Positions 25,215-33,732 of a stretch of DNA of 36,826 nt are shown here, piece by piece (position 1 is the first letter of the stretch; each line of letters opens with the position of its first letter). The notes beneath the pieces are model-generated. The model saw only the letters and a list, made by a program, of their open reading frames with translations. It was not told the origin of the DNA and did no database searches. The DNA comes from Cellvibrionaceae bacterium (GTDB lineage Bacteria; Pseudomonadota; Gammaproteobacteria; Pseudomonadales; Cellvibrionaceae). The stretch lies in contig JAUVQU010000001.1 in the NCBI GenBank assembly GCA_030597965.1, positions 1 through 36,826 on the forward strand, read 5' to 3'. The position numbers were made by a program, and so were the translations under genes.

Positions 25215-26570
25215 ATGAGTGTTAAGCAGGTCAAGGTGGACATCTCAGATGTCACGGTGGGTATGTTTGTATCCGGCCTTGATCGCCCGTGGGGGCAAAC
25301 TCCGTTCCCTTTACAGGGCTTTTACATTCGTGAATTAGATGAAATAAATGAGCTGAAGATTCACTGTAAGCATGTCTTTATTGACGTGGAAAAAGGCCCT
25401 GGATTGCTGAGGGCAGTATCTGCTCCAGTTTTAAAAAGAAGCAAGACGTCGCCCACTAAAAGTCACTCCTCTCCTAGTATCTCTAAGCTACATATTGCGC
25501 CATTAAGGATACGCCGTAATCACTACACCAATCGTAGCTCACTAAAAAAAGAAGTGACACAAGCTCGTAGCCTGTACCAAAAAGTGTTTGGTGCCTTAGG
25601 CCAGGTGGTGGATCAGTTGGATGCTGGCAATCCGGTTAAAATTCAGGAGACTAAGCGCGCGGCCAGTGAATTGGTTGATAGCATCATAAGAAATCCTGAC
25701 GCGTTTGCCTGGTTGACTCGGGTGAAAGAAGCCGATGAGCACACTTACACTCACGCCCTCCGCTCGGCGGTATGGGGCATGATCTTTGGGCGCCATATTG
25801 GTTTGCTTAAAAAAGAAATGAATATATTAGCTATGGCTCTATTGCTGAAGGATATAGGCAAGGTCAGGTTATCTAAAGAGTTAATACAAAAAACAAACCG
25901 CAGCCCTGACGAACAAAAAGAATACGAAAAGTTTGTGGAATACGGTGTCAATATCCTCAGAAAGATTGATGGAGTTGAGCCCAAGGTTATAGGTGTGGTG
26001 AAGGCTCATTGCGAGCGAGTAAATGGCGGCGGTTTTCCCGCAGGCTTACGGGGCGATAAGATTCCTCTGTTGGCTAAAGTGGCGGGCATTGTTACTTTTT
26101 ACGATAAGATTACACACCCTCGTGGTGAGGCTTATCCGCTTTCACCCTCTAAAGCTGTCGCCGAACTTTACGACTGTCGTGACCATGAATTCCAGGAAGA
26201 GTTGGTTGTAGAATTTATTCGTGGCATCGGTATCTATCCTACCGGCACGTTAGTTGAGTTGAACACCGGTGAAGTCGGTTTGGTGGTTGAACAAAACTTC
26301 GAGCGTCGATTAAAACCTCAAGTGTTGATTCTTTTGGATCCGTTTAAGCAGCCATTGTCGTCGCCTACGCTTCTTGATTTGGCTGAGGATGACAGAGCTA
26401 AGCAGTCCTTAGTGGACGAGGGAAAAATTCACTGGCGTGAAATGGATAAAATAGAAATTTCTCAAGATTTAGAGGTTGGCAGTTACGATATTGATATAGC
26501 CAGAGTCCGCGATGAATATTTATTTAAGGATGAAAAGAAAAAATTGTTTGGATTGTTTAGGCGCGGTTGA
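25215..26570 (+). CDS. DUF3391 plus degenerate HD-GYP domain protein
   Basis: The 451-residue protein has an N-terminal DUF3391 domain (about 1-100) and an HD-GYP-like domain (about 170-330), then a C-terminal beta-rich region seen in this family. Working HD-GYP proteins hydrolyse cyclic di-GMP using a metal centre. Here the HD dyad is K212-D213, the following ligand His position is F240, the HH pair is H265-C266, the later Asp position reads T294, and GYP is GFP (272-275 region GGFP). H180 and the DIGK lysine remain. Catalysis is therefore doubtful and a binding role is more likely (inference). ATG 25215 is preferred over TTG 25206. Confidence 0.85.
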   Translation: MSVKQVKVDISDVTVGMFVSGLDRPWGQTPFPLQGFYIRELDEINELKIHCKHVFIDVEKGPGLLRAVSAPVLKRSKTSPTKSHSSPSISKLHIAPLRIRRNHYTNRSSLKKEVTQARSLYQKVFGALGQVVDQLDAGNPVKIQETKRAASELVDSIIRNPDAFAWLTRVKEADEHTYTHALRSAVWGMIFGRHIGLLKKEMNILAMALLLKDIGKVRLSKELIQKTNRSPDEQKEYEKFVEYGVNILRKIDGVEPKVIGVVKAHCERVNGGGFPAGLRGDKIPLLAKVAGIVTFYDKITHPRGEAYPLSPSKAVAELYDCRDHEFQEELVVEFIRGIGIYPTGTLVELNTGEVGLVVEQNFERRLKPQVLILLDPFKQPLSSPTLLDLAEDDRAKQSLVDEGKIHWREMDKIEISQDLEVGSYDIDIARVRDEYLFKDEKKKLFGLFRRG

Positions 26571-26580
26571 TTTATAGATA

Positions 26581-26627
26581 TTAAGCATTAAAAAAGCCAG
26601 CTTAATGCTGGCATTTTTAATGCTTAA
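26581..26627. terminator. Long bidirectional terminator between the HD-GYP gene and psd
   Basis: A nested inverted repeat of 20 paired bases with one A-A mismatch spans 26581-26627. The outer arms are TTAAGCATT and AATGCTTAA, the middle is A5/T5, and the inner stem is GCCAGC/GCTGGC with a TTAAT loop. A and T runs on both sides of the GC-rich core let it serve both convergent genes. Confidence 0.8.
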
Positions 26628-26633
26628 TGGGTT

Positions 26634-27485
26634 TTATGAATGTTTACCCATCTTCTCTCCCATTAAAGTAAGGCTGCCCGCCTGATAATCTTCCTGCCAT
26701 TGCATGGCATCTTTGCCAAAAAGTATCACCGCCGTTGAGCCCAATTTAAAACGCCCCATTTCATCTCCGGTGTTAAAGGTAATGGCTGGTTGCTCGTCAT
26801 AGTGAGTGGTTTTAATCGTGCGTTTTACGGGTGCGACTTGGCCGGCCCAGGTGGTTTCAATGCTAGCCACGATCATTGCGCCCACTAAAATAACGGCCAT
26901 TGGACCAGCGCTTGTATCAAAAACACAGACAACACGCTCATTGCGGGAAAATAAGCGAGGTACATTTTCTGCAGTGACGGTGTTAACGGAGAATAAATCA
27001 CCAGGGACATGGGTCATGCTTTTAAGTGTTCCGCCTAGGGGCATATGTACGCGGTGATAATCTTTGGGGGAGAGATACACAGTTGCAAATTTTCCGTCTG
27101 TGAATAGCTTGGCCGTTTCTTCATTTCCGCCAACCAGCTCAAGCAAACTGTAATCCTGCCCTTTGGCCTGAAAAACACGCCCATTTTTAATGTCACCTAG
27201 TTGGCTAATGGCGCCATCAGCTGGACAGACAACCGCGTTGGCCTCGTCAGAAATTGGGCGAACCCCCGGCTTTAGTTCTCGAGTGAAGAAGTCGTTGAAT
27301 GAGGCGTAGGCGCAGGGGTCTTCTTCCCGTGCCAGACTCATATCGATATCATAACGATTCACAAACCAGCGGGTGAAAGGATCTTTTATCCAGCTAACTT
27401 GAGTGTTGGCCAGCCAACCAGCCGCTCGTGAAAGTGCGTGCTGTGGTGTGATGTGCTGTAAAGCGACAAAGAGTGAATCTTTCAT
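26634..27485 (-). CDS. psd: Phosphatidylserine decarboxylase proenzyme
   Basis: The 283-residue membrane-associated enzyme makes phosphatidylethanolamine from phosphatidylserine. It cleaves itself in the LGST motif (248-251), and Ser250 becomes the pyruvoyl cofactor of the alpha chain. The D-H-S triad of self-cleavage is visible as D90 (PADG), H147 (YHRVHMP) and S250. FNDFFTRELKPG near 63-74 is also characteristic. Length is typical of the bacterial short form. It lies 36 bases downstream of rhdA on the same strand, and the psd-rhdA pairing is as in Pseudomonas. Confidence 0.96.
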   Translation of the reverse strand: MKDSLFVALQHITPQHALSRAAGWLANTQVSWIKDPFTRWFVNRYDIDMSLAREEDPCAYASFNDFFTRELKPGVRPISDEANAVVCPADGAISQLGDIKNGRVFQAKGQDYSLLELVGGNEETAKLFTDGKFATVYLSPKDYHRVHMPLGGTLKSMTHVPGDLFSVNTVTAENVPRLFSRNERVVCVFDTSAGPMAVILVGAMIVASIETTWAGQVAPVKRTIKTTHYDEQPAITFNTGDEMGRFKLGSTAVILFGKDAMQWQEDYQAGSLTLMGEKMGKHS

Positions 27486-27521
27486 GACTGTCTCGATAAA
27501 TTGTTTAAGTTCTGGCGTGTT

Positions 27522-28322
27522 TTATTGTTCAACGGGAGTGTCGGGATGATTGCCCCACTCAGACCAGGAGCCGGGATAGGCCTTAATATTAAAGCCAAAT
27601 AATTTCCCAACAAGATAGGTGAATCCAGATCGGTGATGGCTCTGGCAGTGGGTAACGATTTCCTGTGACTTGTTAATGCCAATGGCGGCCAATCGTTCTT
27701 TGGCGTCCTCTCGCAGTCGTAAATCTTGGTTGGGGTTCATCAGGCTGGTCCACTCGCAATTAATCGCGCCGGGAATGTGCCCGCCTTTTTTCGCCAAGAC
27801 TTTTTCACCACGATATTCTGCTGGGCTACGGGCATCCCAAATCACAAAGTCATCACGGCCTAAATTGGGCATTATATCGTCAATTTCGGCAATCACATCG
27901 GTATGTAATTCAAAGCTGGGTTGTGTGTGTGTGGGTATTGGGGCTTCAGTTGACTCCGATAGACCAGCGCTTCGCCAGGCGTGTATGCCGCCGTTTAAGT
28001 AGGAATAATGTTTGTGCCCCAATACGTCCAGTGTCCAGATAAAGCGTCCGGCCCAGCCGCCGCCTTCATCATCGTAGACTACGACATGTTTTCCAGGGGA
28101 GAGGCCAATACTACCCATTAGTTGGGTTAGGTGTTCTAGGGTGGGCAGCCGCCCGGGAGCAGGTGTCTGGCCAGACATCAGGGACTTGGGTGTGATATGG
28201 ACGGCCCCCGGGATATGGCCTGCAAGGTAGTTTTGTTCGCTACAGAGGTCAACGACTAGGATGTCCGGTTTTGTTATCTCAGCGTGCAGTTCATTGGCTT
28301 CAATAAAAAGGGGTAAACTCAT
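27522..28322 (-). CDS. rhdA: Thiosulfate/mercaptopyruvate sulfurtransferase, RhdA type
   Basis: The 266-residue protein has two rhodanese domains, about 1-125 (inactive) and 145-265 (active). The active-site loop is C226-Q-S-H-H-R, nearly the CQTHHR loop that sets Azotobacter/Pseudomonas RhdA apart from ordinary rhodaneses (CRxGxT) and mercaptopyruvate sulfurtransferases (CGSGVT). C226 would carry the persulfide. The CRxx(E/D) and GHIPGA signatures of the family are present. It probably serves sulfur transfer in the cytoplasm. It is upstream of psd in a likely operon. Confidence 0.92.
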   Translation of the reverse strand: MSLPLFIEANELHAEITKPDILVVDLCSEQNYLAGHIPGAVHITPKSLMSGQTPAPGRLPTLEHLTQLMGSIGLSPGKHVVVYDDEGGGWAGRFIWTLDVLGHKHYSYLNGGIHAWRSAGLSESTEAPIPTHTQPSFELHTDVIAEIDDIMPNLGRDDFVIWDARSPAEYRGEKVLAKKGGHIPGAINCEWTSLMNPNQDLRLREDAKERLAAIGINKSQEIVTHCQSHHRSGFTYLVGKLFGFNIKAYPGSWSEWGNHPDTPVEQ

Positions 28323-28393
28323 GTCATTTGCTCTTGGAAGCTAGGGTCTATAATAAGGCGTTATTGTAAATGAAACACTTGCAGTCTGCCGAC

Positions 28394-29416
28394 TTAACGA
28401 TCATTAAGTGTCTGCAGAATATAACGATAACTGGCCATGCGTTTTTCGCTGATATCGCCGTTTTCTAAAGCGGCTTGAATGGCACAGCCTGGCTCAGTTT
28501 CGTGGGCGCAGTTACGAAACTTGCAATGGCCCAGAAATGGTTGAAATTCCCGGAAACCATAAAGCAAATCTTCTGGCTCCATGTGCCAGAGGCCGAATTC
28601 GCGGATCCCTGGAGAATCGATAAGGTGGCCGCCCTGAGGGAGGTGGAAGAGCTGTGCTGTGGTGGTGGTGTGTGTACCTTGTTGAGTGGCCTCTGTCAGG
28701 CCGCCAACTTTAAGGTCGAGGCCGGGTAGTAGCACGTTGATCAGTGAGGATTTACCAACACCGGATTGCCCGACAAATATACTCGTATAGTTTGCTAAAT
28801 AGGTGGTCAGCTGATCAATACCAGTCTCTGTGGTAGAGGACACATCCAGCCAGTCATAATTCAGTTGTGTATAGCAGGCTTTTAAATCATCCAATTTCGG
28901 TTTGATGTTGTCATCAATACGGTCGATCTTATTGAGCAGGATAATCGGTTGTATCCCTAGATTTTCGGCGGCAACCAAATACCGATCAATCAAATTTGCG
29001 TGTGGCTCAGGGTAGGCGGCAATAACAATAATAATACGGTCAATATTGGCGGCGATGGTTTTCATGTCGCCATAGGGGTCGGGTCGGCTGAGTTCGGAAT
29101 CGCGTTCCAGCACTGCAACAATTACTCCGTTGGGTTCGCCATCCCGCCAGATGACACGATCTCCGGTGACCAGGGAGCCAAGGTTTGCTCGAAGGTGGCA
29201 GCGGGTTGTTTTCCCTTGATTCTCGCCCGCGGTTGCTTCTACGGTGACTAGCGTGCCGTAATGAGCTATCACCAAGCCTTCTTGCTCTGGGCCTAATTCG
29301 TTGTGATCTAACTGGCCAAGAATCTTGTCTTCACGTTTGCTGGCGCGGCCGGCTCGCTCACTTTGTATTTTTTCAATGCGCCAGGCCTGGCGGCGGGTTA
29401 GCTTGCGCTTACTCAT
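28394..29416 (-). CDS. rsgA: Small ribosomal subunit biogenesis GTPase RsgA
   Basis: The 340-residue protein is a circularly permuted GTPase that helps late maturation of the 30S subunit. An OB-fold domain (about 45-110) precedes the GTPase, in which the NKID motif (G4) comes before the P-loop GQSGVGKSS (G1) and DSPG (G3). A C-terminal zinc knuckle has C-x5-C-x-H-x5-C in HCKFRNCAHETEPGC. The basic N-terminus (KRKLTRRQAWR) fits rRNA binding. It is divergent from orn, as in Pseudomonas and E. coli, with a 217-base gap. Confidence 0.96.
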   Translation of the reverse strand: MSKRKLTRRQAWRIEKIQSERAGRASKREDKILGQLDHNELGPEQEGLVIAHYGTLVTVEATAGENQGKTTRCHLRANLGSLVTGDRVIWRDGEPNGVIVAVLERDSELSRPDPYGDMKTIAANIDRIIIVIAAYPEPHANLIDRYLVAAENLGIQPIILLNKIDRIDDNIKPKLDDLKACYTQLNYDWLDVSSTTETGIDQLTTYLANYTSIFVGQSGVGKSSLINVLLPGLDLKVGGLTEATQQGTHTTTTAQLFHLPQGGHLIDSPGIREFGLWHMEPEDLLYGFREFQPFLGHCKFRNCAHETEPGCAIQAALENGDISEKRMASYRYILQTLNDR

Positions 29417-29633
29417 GAAGCAGCCATAGCTTTAGTGAATAGATGGGAGTCCGCTGCGATAGGGGATAAATGAGCGTTGAGCAAAGAGTAAAGCAATGAA
29501 TGAAGTCCTGCGCTGGGTCTTTATGGGTTATTAGATGAGCTGCTGTTGGGTTATTGTAGAGTAAACCGTAGTAAAATGCTGATGATTACCCTGCAGTTAG
29601 TACAGAAGCCGTTTGAATAAAGAGAAGAATCGA

Positions 29634-30179
29634 ATGAAAAGCGACAGCAACCTCATCTGGATTGATCTGGAAATGACGGGGCTAGACCCCGAAATCGACG
29701 TAATTATAGAAATTGCGACCATAGTGACGGACTCCGATCTCAATGTGTTGGCCGAAGGGCCTATATTTGCCGTTCATCAAGATAAGGCTACGATGGATGC
29801 CATGGACGACTGGAATACCAATCAGCACGGAAAGTCGGGGCTGACCCAGCGCGTGCTGGAAAGTGCGATTACCAAGGAAGAGGCTGAGCAGGCGACGATA
29901 GCGTTCTTGAGTGAGTGGGTGCCTGCGGGTAAATCGCCTATTTGTGGTAACAGCATCGGTCAGGATCGACGCTTTCTTGTGAAATACATGCCTGGGCTAG
30001 AGGCTTATTTCCACTATCGAAATTTAGATGTGAGCACCCTTAAAGAATTGGCGCGACGTTGGCGCCCTGATGTATTGGCTGGTGTAAAAAAGTCGGGTGC
30101 TCATTTAGCGATGGATGATATTCGCGACTCAATTAACGAGCTGCGCCACTATCGCGAGCATTTCATTATTGACAAATAA
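29634..30179 (+). CDS. orn: Oligoribonuclease
   Basis: The 181-residue 3'-5' exoribonuclease degrades 2-5-nt RNAs and linear pGpG, the end product of cyclic di-GMP breakdown. The DEDD motifs are seen as D11-L-E13 (IWIDLEMTGLDPE), the later NSIGQDRRFL and AMDDIR segments, with the H of the DEDDh type in SGAHLAMDD. The length equals E. coli Orn when the ATG at 29634 is used, preceded by AGAGAAGA; a TTG at 29613 is less likely. It converges on a methyltransferase gene. Confidence 0.96.
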   Translation: MKSDSNLIWIDLEMTGLDPEIDVIIEIATIVTDSDLNVLAEGPIFAVHQDKATMDAMDDWNTNQHGKSGLTQRVLESAITKEEAEQATIAFLSEWVPAGKSPICGNSIGQDRRFLVKYMPGLEAYFHYRNLDVSTLKELARRWRPDVLAGVKKSGAHLAMDDIRDSINELRHYREHFIIDK

Positions 30180-30199
30180 GGCTTCAAGACTCTTTAACG

Positions 30200-30865
30200 T
30201 CAGGCCTCCCCTTTAAGAGAGATATCCAGTACTAACCCCCAGGCATTATGGGGGTTGGGCACATCCCAATCCGTATAGCGCACATCCAGGTTCAGTTTCG
30301 GCTCTTCTGTGGCAAGGGTTTCTGCTGCACCAGCTAAATCACGGAAGGGTGGCCGGCCCGGATCCGTCAAAATAATTCTTGGCACGCCCGCTTCAATAGC
30401 TCGGTTAATGAGTTGGTATAGGGTGTCGGTGAGCTCATCCCAAAAGCAAATATCAGCCCCAATGATGACATCGAACTGTTCTAGCTGTTCTGCAGATATG
30501 TCTTCAAATCGCATAGCAATCGTGTTGGTGGTGACGTTGTTGGCTTTGGCGTGATATTCCGTAAACGGTAGTACATTTTCATCGGCGTCGAGGGAGGTGA
30601 CATCGGCATCGAACGTTTTCGCGCAGAAAATCCCACTCAGCCCCCAACCGCAACCAATCTCTAAAATACGCGACTGCTTGGGTGGGGGGCTCTCTTGCAG
30701 GTAGTCCATCAATACTGTGGTGGATTTCCAGAGTTTGTTGCCATGCAGTGATGGCTCGCCTGCTTGTCGCCGCAACCTTCTTGCGTCTGGGTGGCTGTTC
30801 TTTAGGACAGTCAGGCCAAATAAGTTGCGGCTATGTTTGTCACGGATGTGTTTTTTGTCGGTCAT
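30200..30865 (-). CDS. Class I SAM-dependent methyltransferase
   Basis: The 221-residue protein has the Rossmann SAM-binding motif LEIGCGWGL (68-76), an acidic residue at the end of strand two (LDAD), and the post-III segment DVIIGADICFWDEL. The approach segment HGNKLWKSTTVLMDYL before motif I resembles the Methyltransf_16 group, which includes protein-lysine methyltransferases, so a protein substrate is possible but unproven. It starts nine bases after the queG stop on the same strand, so the two form an operon. A tRNA-related role is suggested only by that neighbour. Confidence 0.82.
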   Translation of the reverse strand: MTDKKHIRDKHSRNLFGLTVLKNSHPDARRLRRQAGEPSLHGNKLWKSTTVLMDYLQESPPPKQSRILEIGCGWGLSGIFCAKTFDADVTSLDADENVLPFTEYHAKANNVTTNTIAMRFEDISAEQLEQFDVIIGADICFWDELTDTLYQLINRAIEAGVPRIILTDPGRPPFRDLAGAAETLATEEPKLNLDVRYTDWDVPNPHNAWGLVLDISLKGEA

Positions 30866-30874
30866 GAATCAAAG

Positions 30875-32047
30875 TTAACCTGAATGATGAGTCGGAGCCT
30901 TTATTTTGCGCTTGCGGCGTCGATTGGGATTTTCATGTTGTTTTAGCGCCCACTGCACGTGTTCTTGCACCAGCGCGGAAGGATGATTCAGCTTGTCTTC
31001 TAGCGCGCTAATGGTTGCGTTTGTGGTGGGGGCGTTACCGAGGCCCACGGCCAGATTTCTTAGCCAGCCTTCATGGCCAATACGCCGAATGGCTGAGCCC
31101 TCAGTATTTTTTAAAAACTGAGCTTCATTCCACTTAAACAGTTCGACCAGTTTGACGCGATCAAGTGAGTGGCGGGGCTGGAAATCGTCTTCTTGACTGA
31201 ATTGAGCGAATTTATTCCATGGGCAGATGGCCTGGCAATCGTCGCAGCCAAACACACGATTGCCCATGGCTTCACGAAATTCTACGGGGATTACACCTTT
31301 GTTTTCAATGGTTAAATAAGAAATGCAGCGCCGGGCATCCAGCTCGTAGGGGCGAGGAAAGGCATCGGTTGGACAAACCTTTAAGCAGGCCTGGCAGTCT
31401 CCGCATTGATTTTCTTGATCGTTTTTATCTATCGGCAGGGGAAGGCTGGTGTATATTTCGCCTAAGAAAAACCAGCTGCCCGCTTCGCTGTTGAGTAGCA
31501 GGGTGTGCTTGCCAACCCATCCGAGCCCCGCTTTGGCGGCTAGGGGGCGCTCCATTACTGGCGCACTGTCTACAAAGGCGCGTTGGGTAATGTTGCTTGT
31601 GGAAAGAATTTCCTCGGGTAGTTTTTTCGCGGCGGTTTCAATGCGCTGGGCCAGTTGACTCAGACGCTTGCGCATTAATTTGTGATAATCGCGACCCAGT
31701 GCATAGCGTGAAACGAAAGCATGCTCGGAGCTTTTTAAGATTTTTATTTGGTCTGTGTCAGCGGGTAGGTAATCCAGTCGTACAGAGATGACTCGTTGGG
31801 TGTCGGGTAATAATTCGTTGGGGCGTGAGCGTTTGTTGCCGTGCTCGGCTAACCAGTTCATATCTCCCTGGTAGCCCTTTTTAAGCCACTCCTTTAATTG
31901 TGTTTCTTCGGAGGACAGGTCTGTGTCGGTAATACCGACTTGCTGGAAGCCCATTTCCTGCCCCCAGATTTTTATCAGGCGAGCGAGTTCGTCGAGAGTT
32001 TGAATCGTTTCGTGAGGTCTTTGCTGGGTGTGCTCGCTCTTTGGCAT
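30875..32047 (-). CDS. queG: Epoxyqueuosine reductase
   Basis: This cobalamin-dependent enzyme reduces epoxyqueuosine to queuosine in tRNA, the last step of the pathway. The N-terminal domain (SRYALGRDYHKLMRKRL, FVDSAPVMERPLA) is followed by two 4Fe-4S motifs, CGDCQACLKVCP and CDDCQAICPW, and a C-terminal HEAT-like repeat region. From the ATG at 32047 it has 390 residues, close to E. coli QueG. An ATG at 32113 is in frame, but a TATAAT on the same strand lies just two bases before it, so transcription likely starts too late for its use. Confidence 0.93.
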   Translation of the reverse strand: MPKSEHTQQRPHETIQTLDELARLIKIWGQEMGFQQVGITDTDLSSEETQLKEWLKKGYQGDMNWLAEHGNKRSRPNELLPDTQRVISVRLDYLPADTDQIKILKSSEHAFVSRYALGRDYHKLMRKRLSQLAQRIETAAKKLPEEILSTSNITQRAFVDSAPVMERPLAAKAGLGWVGKHTLLLNSEAGSWFFLGEIYTSLPLPIDKNDQENQCGDCQACLKVCPTDAFPRPYELDARRCISYLTIENKGVIPVEFREAMGNRVFGCDDCQAICPWNKFAQFSQEDDFQPRHSLDRVKLVELFKWNEAQFLKNTEGSAIRRIGHEGWLRNLAVGLGNAPTTNATISALEDKLNHPSALVQEHVQWALKQHENPNRRRKRKIKAPTHHSG

Positions 32048-32139
32048 GTGTTGTCTGGTCTTGTTGGTAGGCTGAACGGCGCCATTCCCGTATAATTCGT
32101 GCAGGAAGCCCATAGATTATAACGGTTCGAGACCCTCAA

Positions 32140-33732
32140 ATGCCTACTACTTTTCCAGCGCCCGCTAAAATACAGCAAGACAGCCAAATTACACTCACCA
32201 AGCAGTCGTTGCCTGCCACTTTATATACAGCGGAACAAGTGCGCCAGTTGGACGCGTCAGCGATCAACGATCATGGTATTCCCGGAATTTATTTAATGAA
32301 ACGTGCGGGTCGGGCGGCCTTTAATGTACTGCAGGCGCACTTTTTTCAAAAGAAAGGCTTTCAAACGGATGGCCCGCAGGCGGAGCAAGTTATTGTCTTT
32401 TGTGGCGGCGGCAATAATGCGGGTGATGGCTACATTGTTGCAGGTTTGGCTGCACAAAGAAGAATACCAGTGACGGTTTTTTATCTGGCGGACCCGCAGG
32501 GTTTGTCGGGTGATGCCAAGTTGGCCTATGAATTTTCCTGCCGTGAAGGCGTTATTACCCAGGAGTATGTTGCAGGACAGCCGGTTCCTGCGGAATCGGT
32601 CATTGTGGATGCGCTGTTGGGTATTGGCGTGTCAGGTACATTGCGCAGCGAGTATCGGGCTGCTGTCGAGTCGATAAATGCAAGCGGCGCTCCGGTGTTG
32701 GCCTTGGATGTGCCATCGGGTTTGTGTGCGGATACGGGCGCTGCAGAGTGTGCGGTTAAGGCCGATGCGACGATCACGTTTGTGGGTGTGAAGCAGGGTT
32801 TACTGACGGGCCGTGCGCCCGCATTAACGGGTTCGTTGTATTTCTCAGATTTATCCATTCCTGAGGAAGTTTATTCAGCCCAAGAAGTTTCGGTGCAGCG
32901 ATTAGAGTTAAGTGGGTTGTTGCAGCAGTTGCCCGAGCGTGATGGCGATGCCCATAAGGGCGATTTTGGTCATGTCATGGTTATCGGTGGCGAATTGGGC
33001 TATGCCGGCGCGGCCGCTATGGCCGGGGAGGCGGCAGCACGTATGGGCGCAGGGCTAACCAGTGTGGCGACACGCCCGGAGCATGTTGCGGCGATTGTAG
33101 CGCGGCGTCCAGAAATAATGGTGACGGGCGTGCCGTCAGGGCAGCAGTTACAGCCATTGCTCGAGCAACCTTCCGTATTGGTATTGGGCCCGGGGTTAGG
33201 TAAAACACCCTGGTCCGACCAAATGTTGCAACAGGCAGCCGCGACTGAGTTACCGATTGTGCTTGATGCGGATGGTTTGAATTTACTGGCGGAAGGCCGA
33301 GTGTTGCCTGACGCGTATCGTGATAATTGGGTGTTGACGCCACACCCGGGTGAGGCGGCACGACTATTAAAATGCACTACTGCTGAAATACAGCAGGACC
33401 GCTTTGCAGCGGCTAAGCGCCTGCAAAAAACCTACGGTGGTTGTGTTTTATTAAAAGGTGCGGGCACGGTAATTGCCGGATCTGATGGCAGTCTGTGCCT
33501 GGCCAACGTTGGCAATCCGGGTATGGCTTCAGGTGGTATGGGCGATGTGCTCAGCGGGGTCATCGGTGGTTTGCTGGCGCAGGGGCTTGAGCTTACTCTG
33601 GCTGTGCAATTGGCCGTATGTCTGCATGGCGAGGCGGCTGACTTGGCCGCTGCAGATGGTGGCCAGCGCGGGCTGCTCGCTGCGGATCTGATGCCGTACC
33701 TTCGCTTCGTGCTTAACGGTGAGGTTGCATGA
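32140..33732 (+). CDS. nnr: Bifunctional NAD(P)HX epimerase/dehydratase
   Basis: The 530-residue protein repairs hydrated NADH and NADPH. The N-terminal YjeF_N domain (about 25-235) is the epimerase, with GGGNNAGDGY at 89-98 and DALLGIGV. The C-terminal ribokinase-like domain (about 250-525) is the ADP-dependent dehydratase, with LGPGLGKT, ITPHPGEAARLL-like VLTPHPGEAARLL and ASGGMGDVLSG. The first 25 residues are an extra, poorly conserved tail, so the true start might be later. It is divergent from queG and overlaps tsaE by four bases (ATGA), the usual arrangement. Confidence 0.95.
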   Translation: MPTTFPAPAKIQQDSQITLTKQSLPATLYTAEQVRQLDASAINDHGIPGIYLMKRAGRAAFNVLQAHFFQKKGFQTDGPQAEQVIVFCGGGNNAGDGYIVAGLAAQRRIPVTVFYLADPQGLSGDAKLAYEFSCREGVITQEYVAGQPVPAESVIVDALLGIGVSGTLRSEYRAAVESINASGAPVLALDVPSGLCADTGAAECAVKADATITFVGVKQGLLTGRAPALTGSLYFSDLSIPEEVYSAQEVSVQRLELSGLLQQLPERDGDAHKGDFGHVMVIGGELGYAGAAAMAGEAAARMGAGLTSVATRPEHVAAIVARRPEIMVTGVPSGQQLQPLLEQPSVLVLGPGLGKTPWSDQMLQQAAATELPIVLDADGLNLLAEGRVLPDAYRDNWVLTPHPGEAARLLKCTTAEIQQDRFAAAKRLQKTYGGCVLLKGAGTVIAGSDGSLCLANVGNPGMASGGMGDVLSGVIGGLLAQGLELTLAVQLAVCLHGEAADLAAADGGQRGLLAADLMPYLRFVLNGEVA

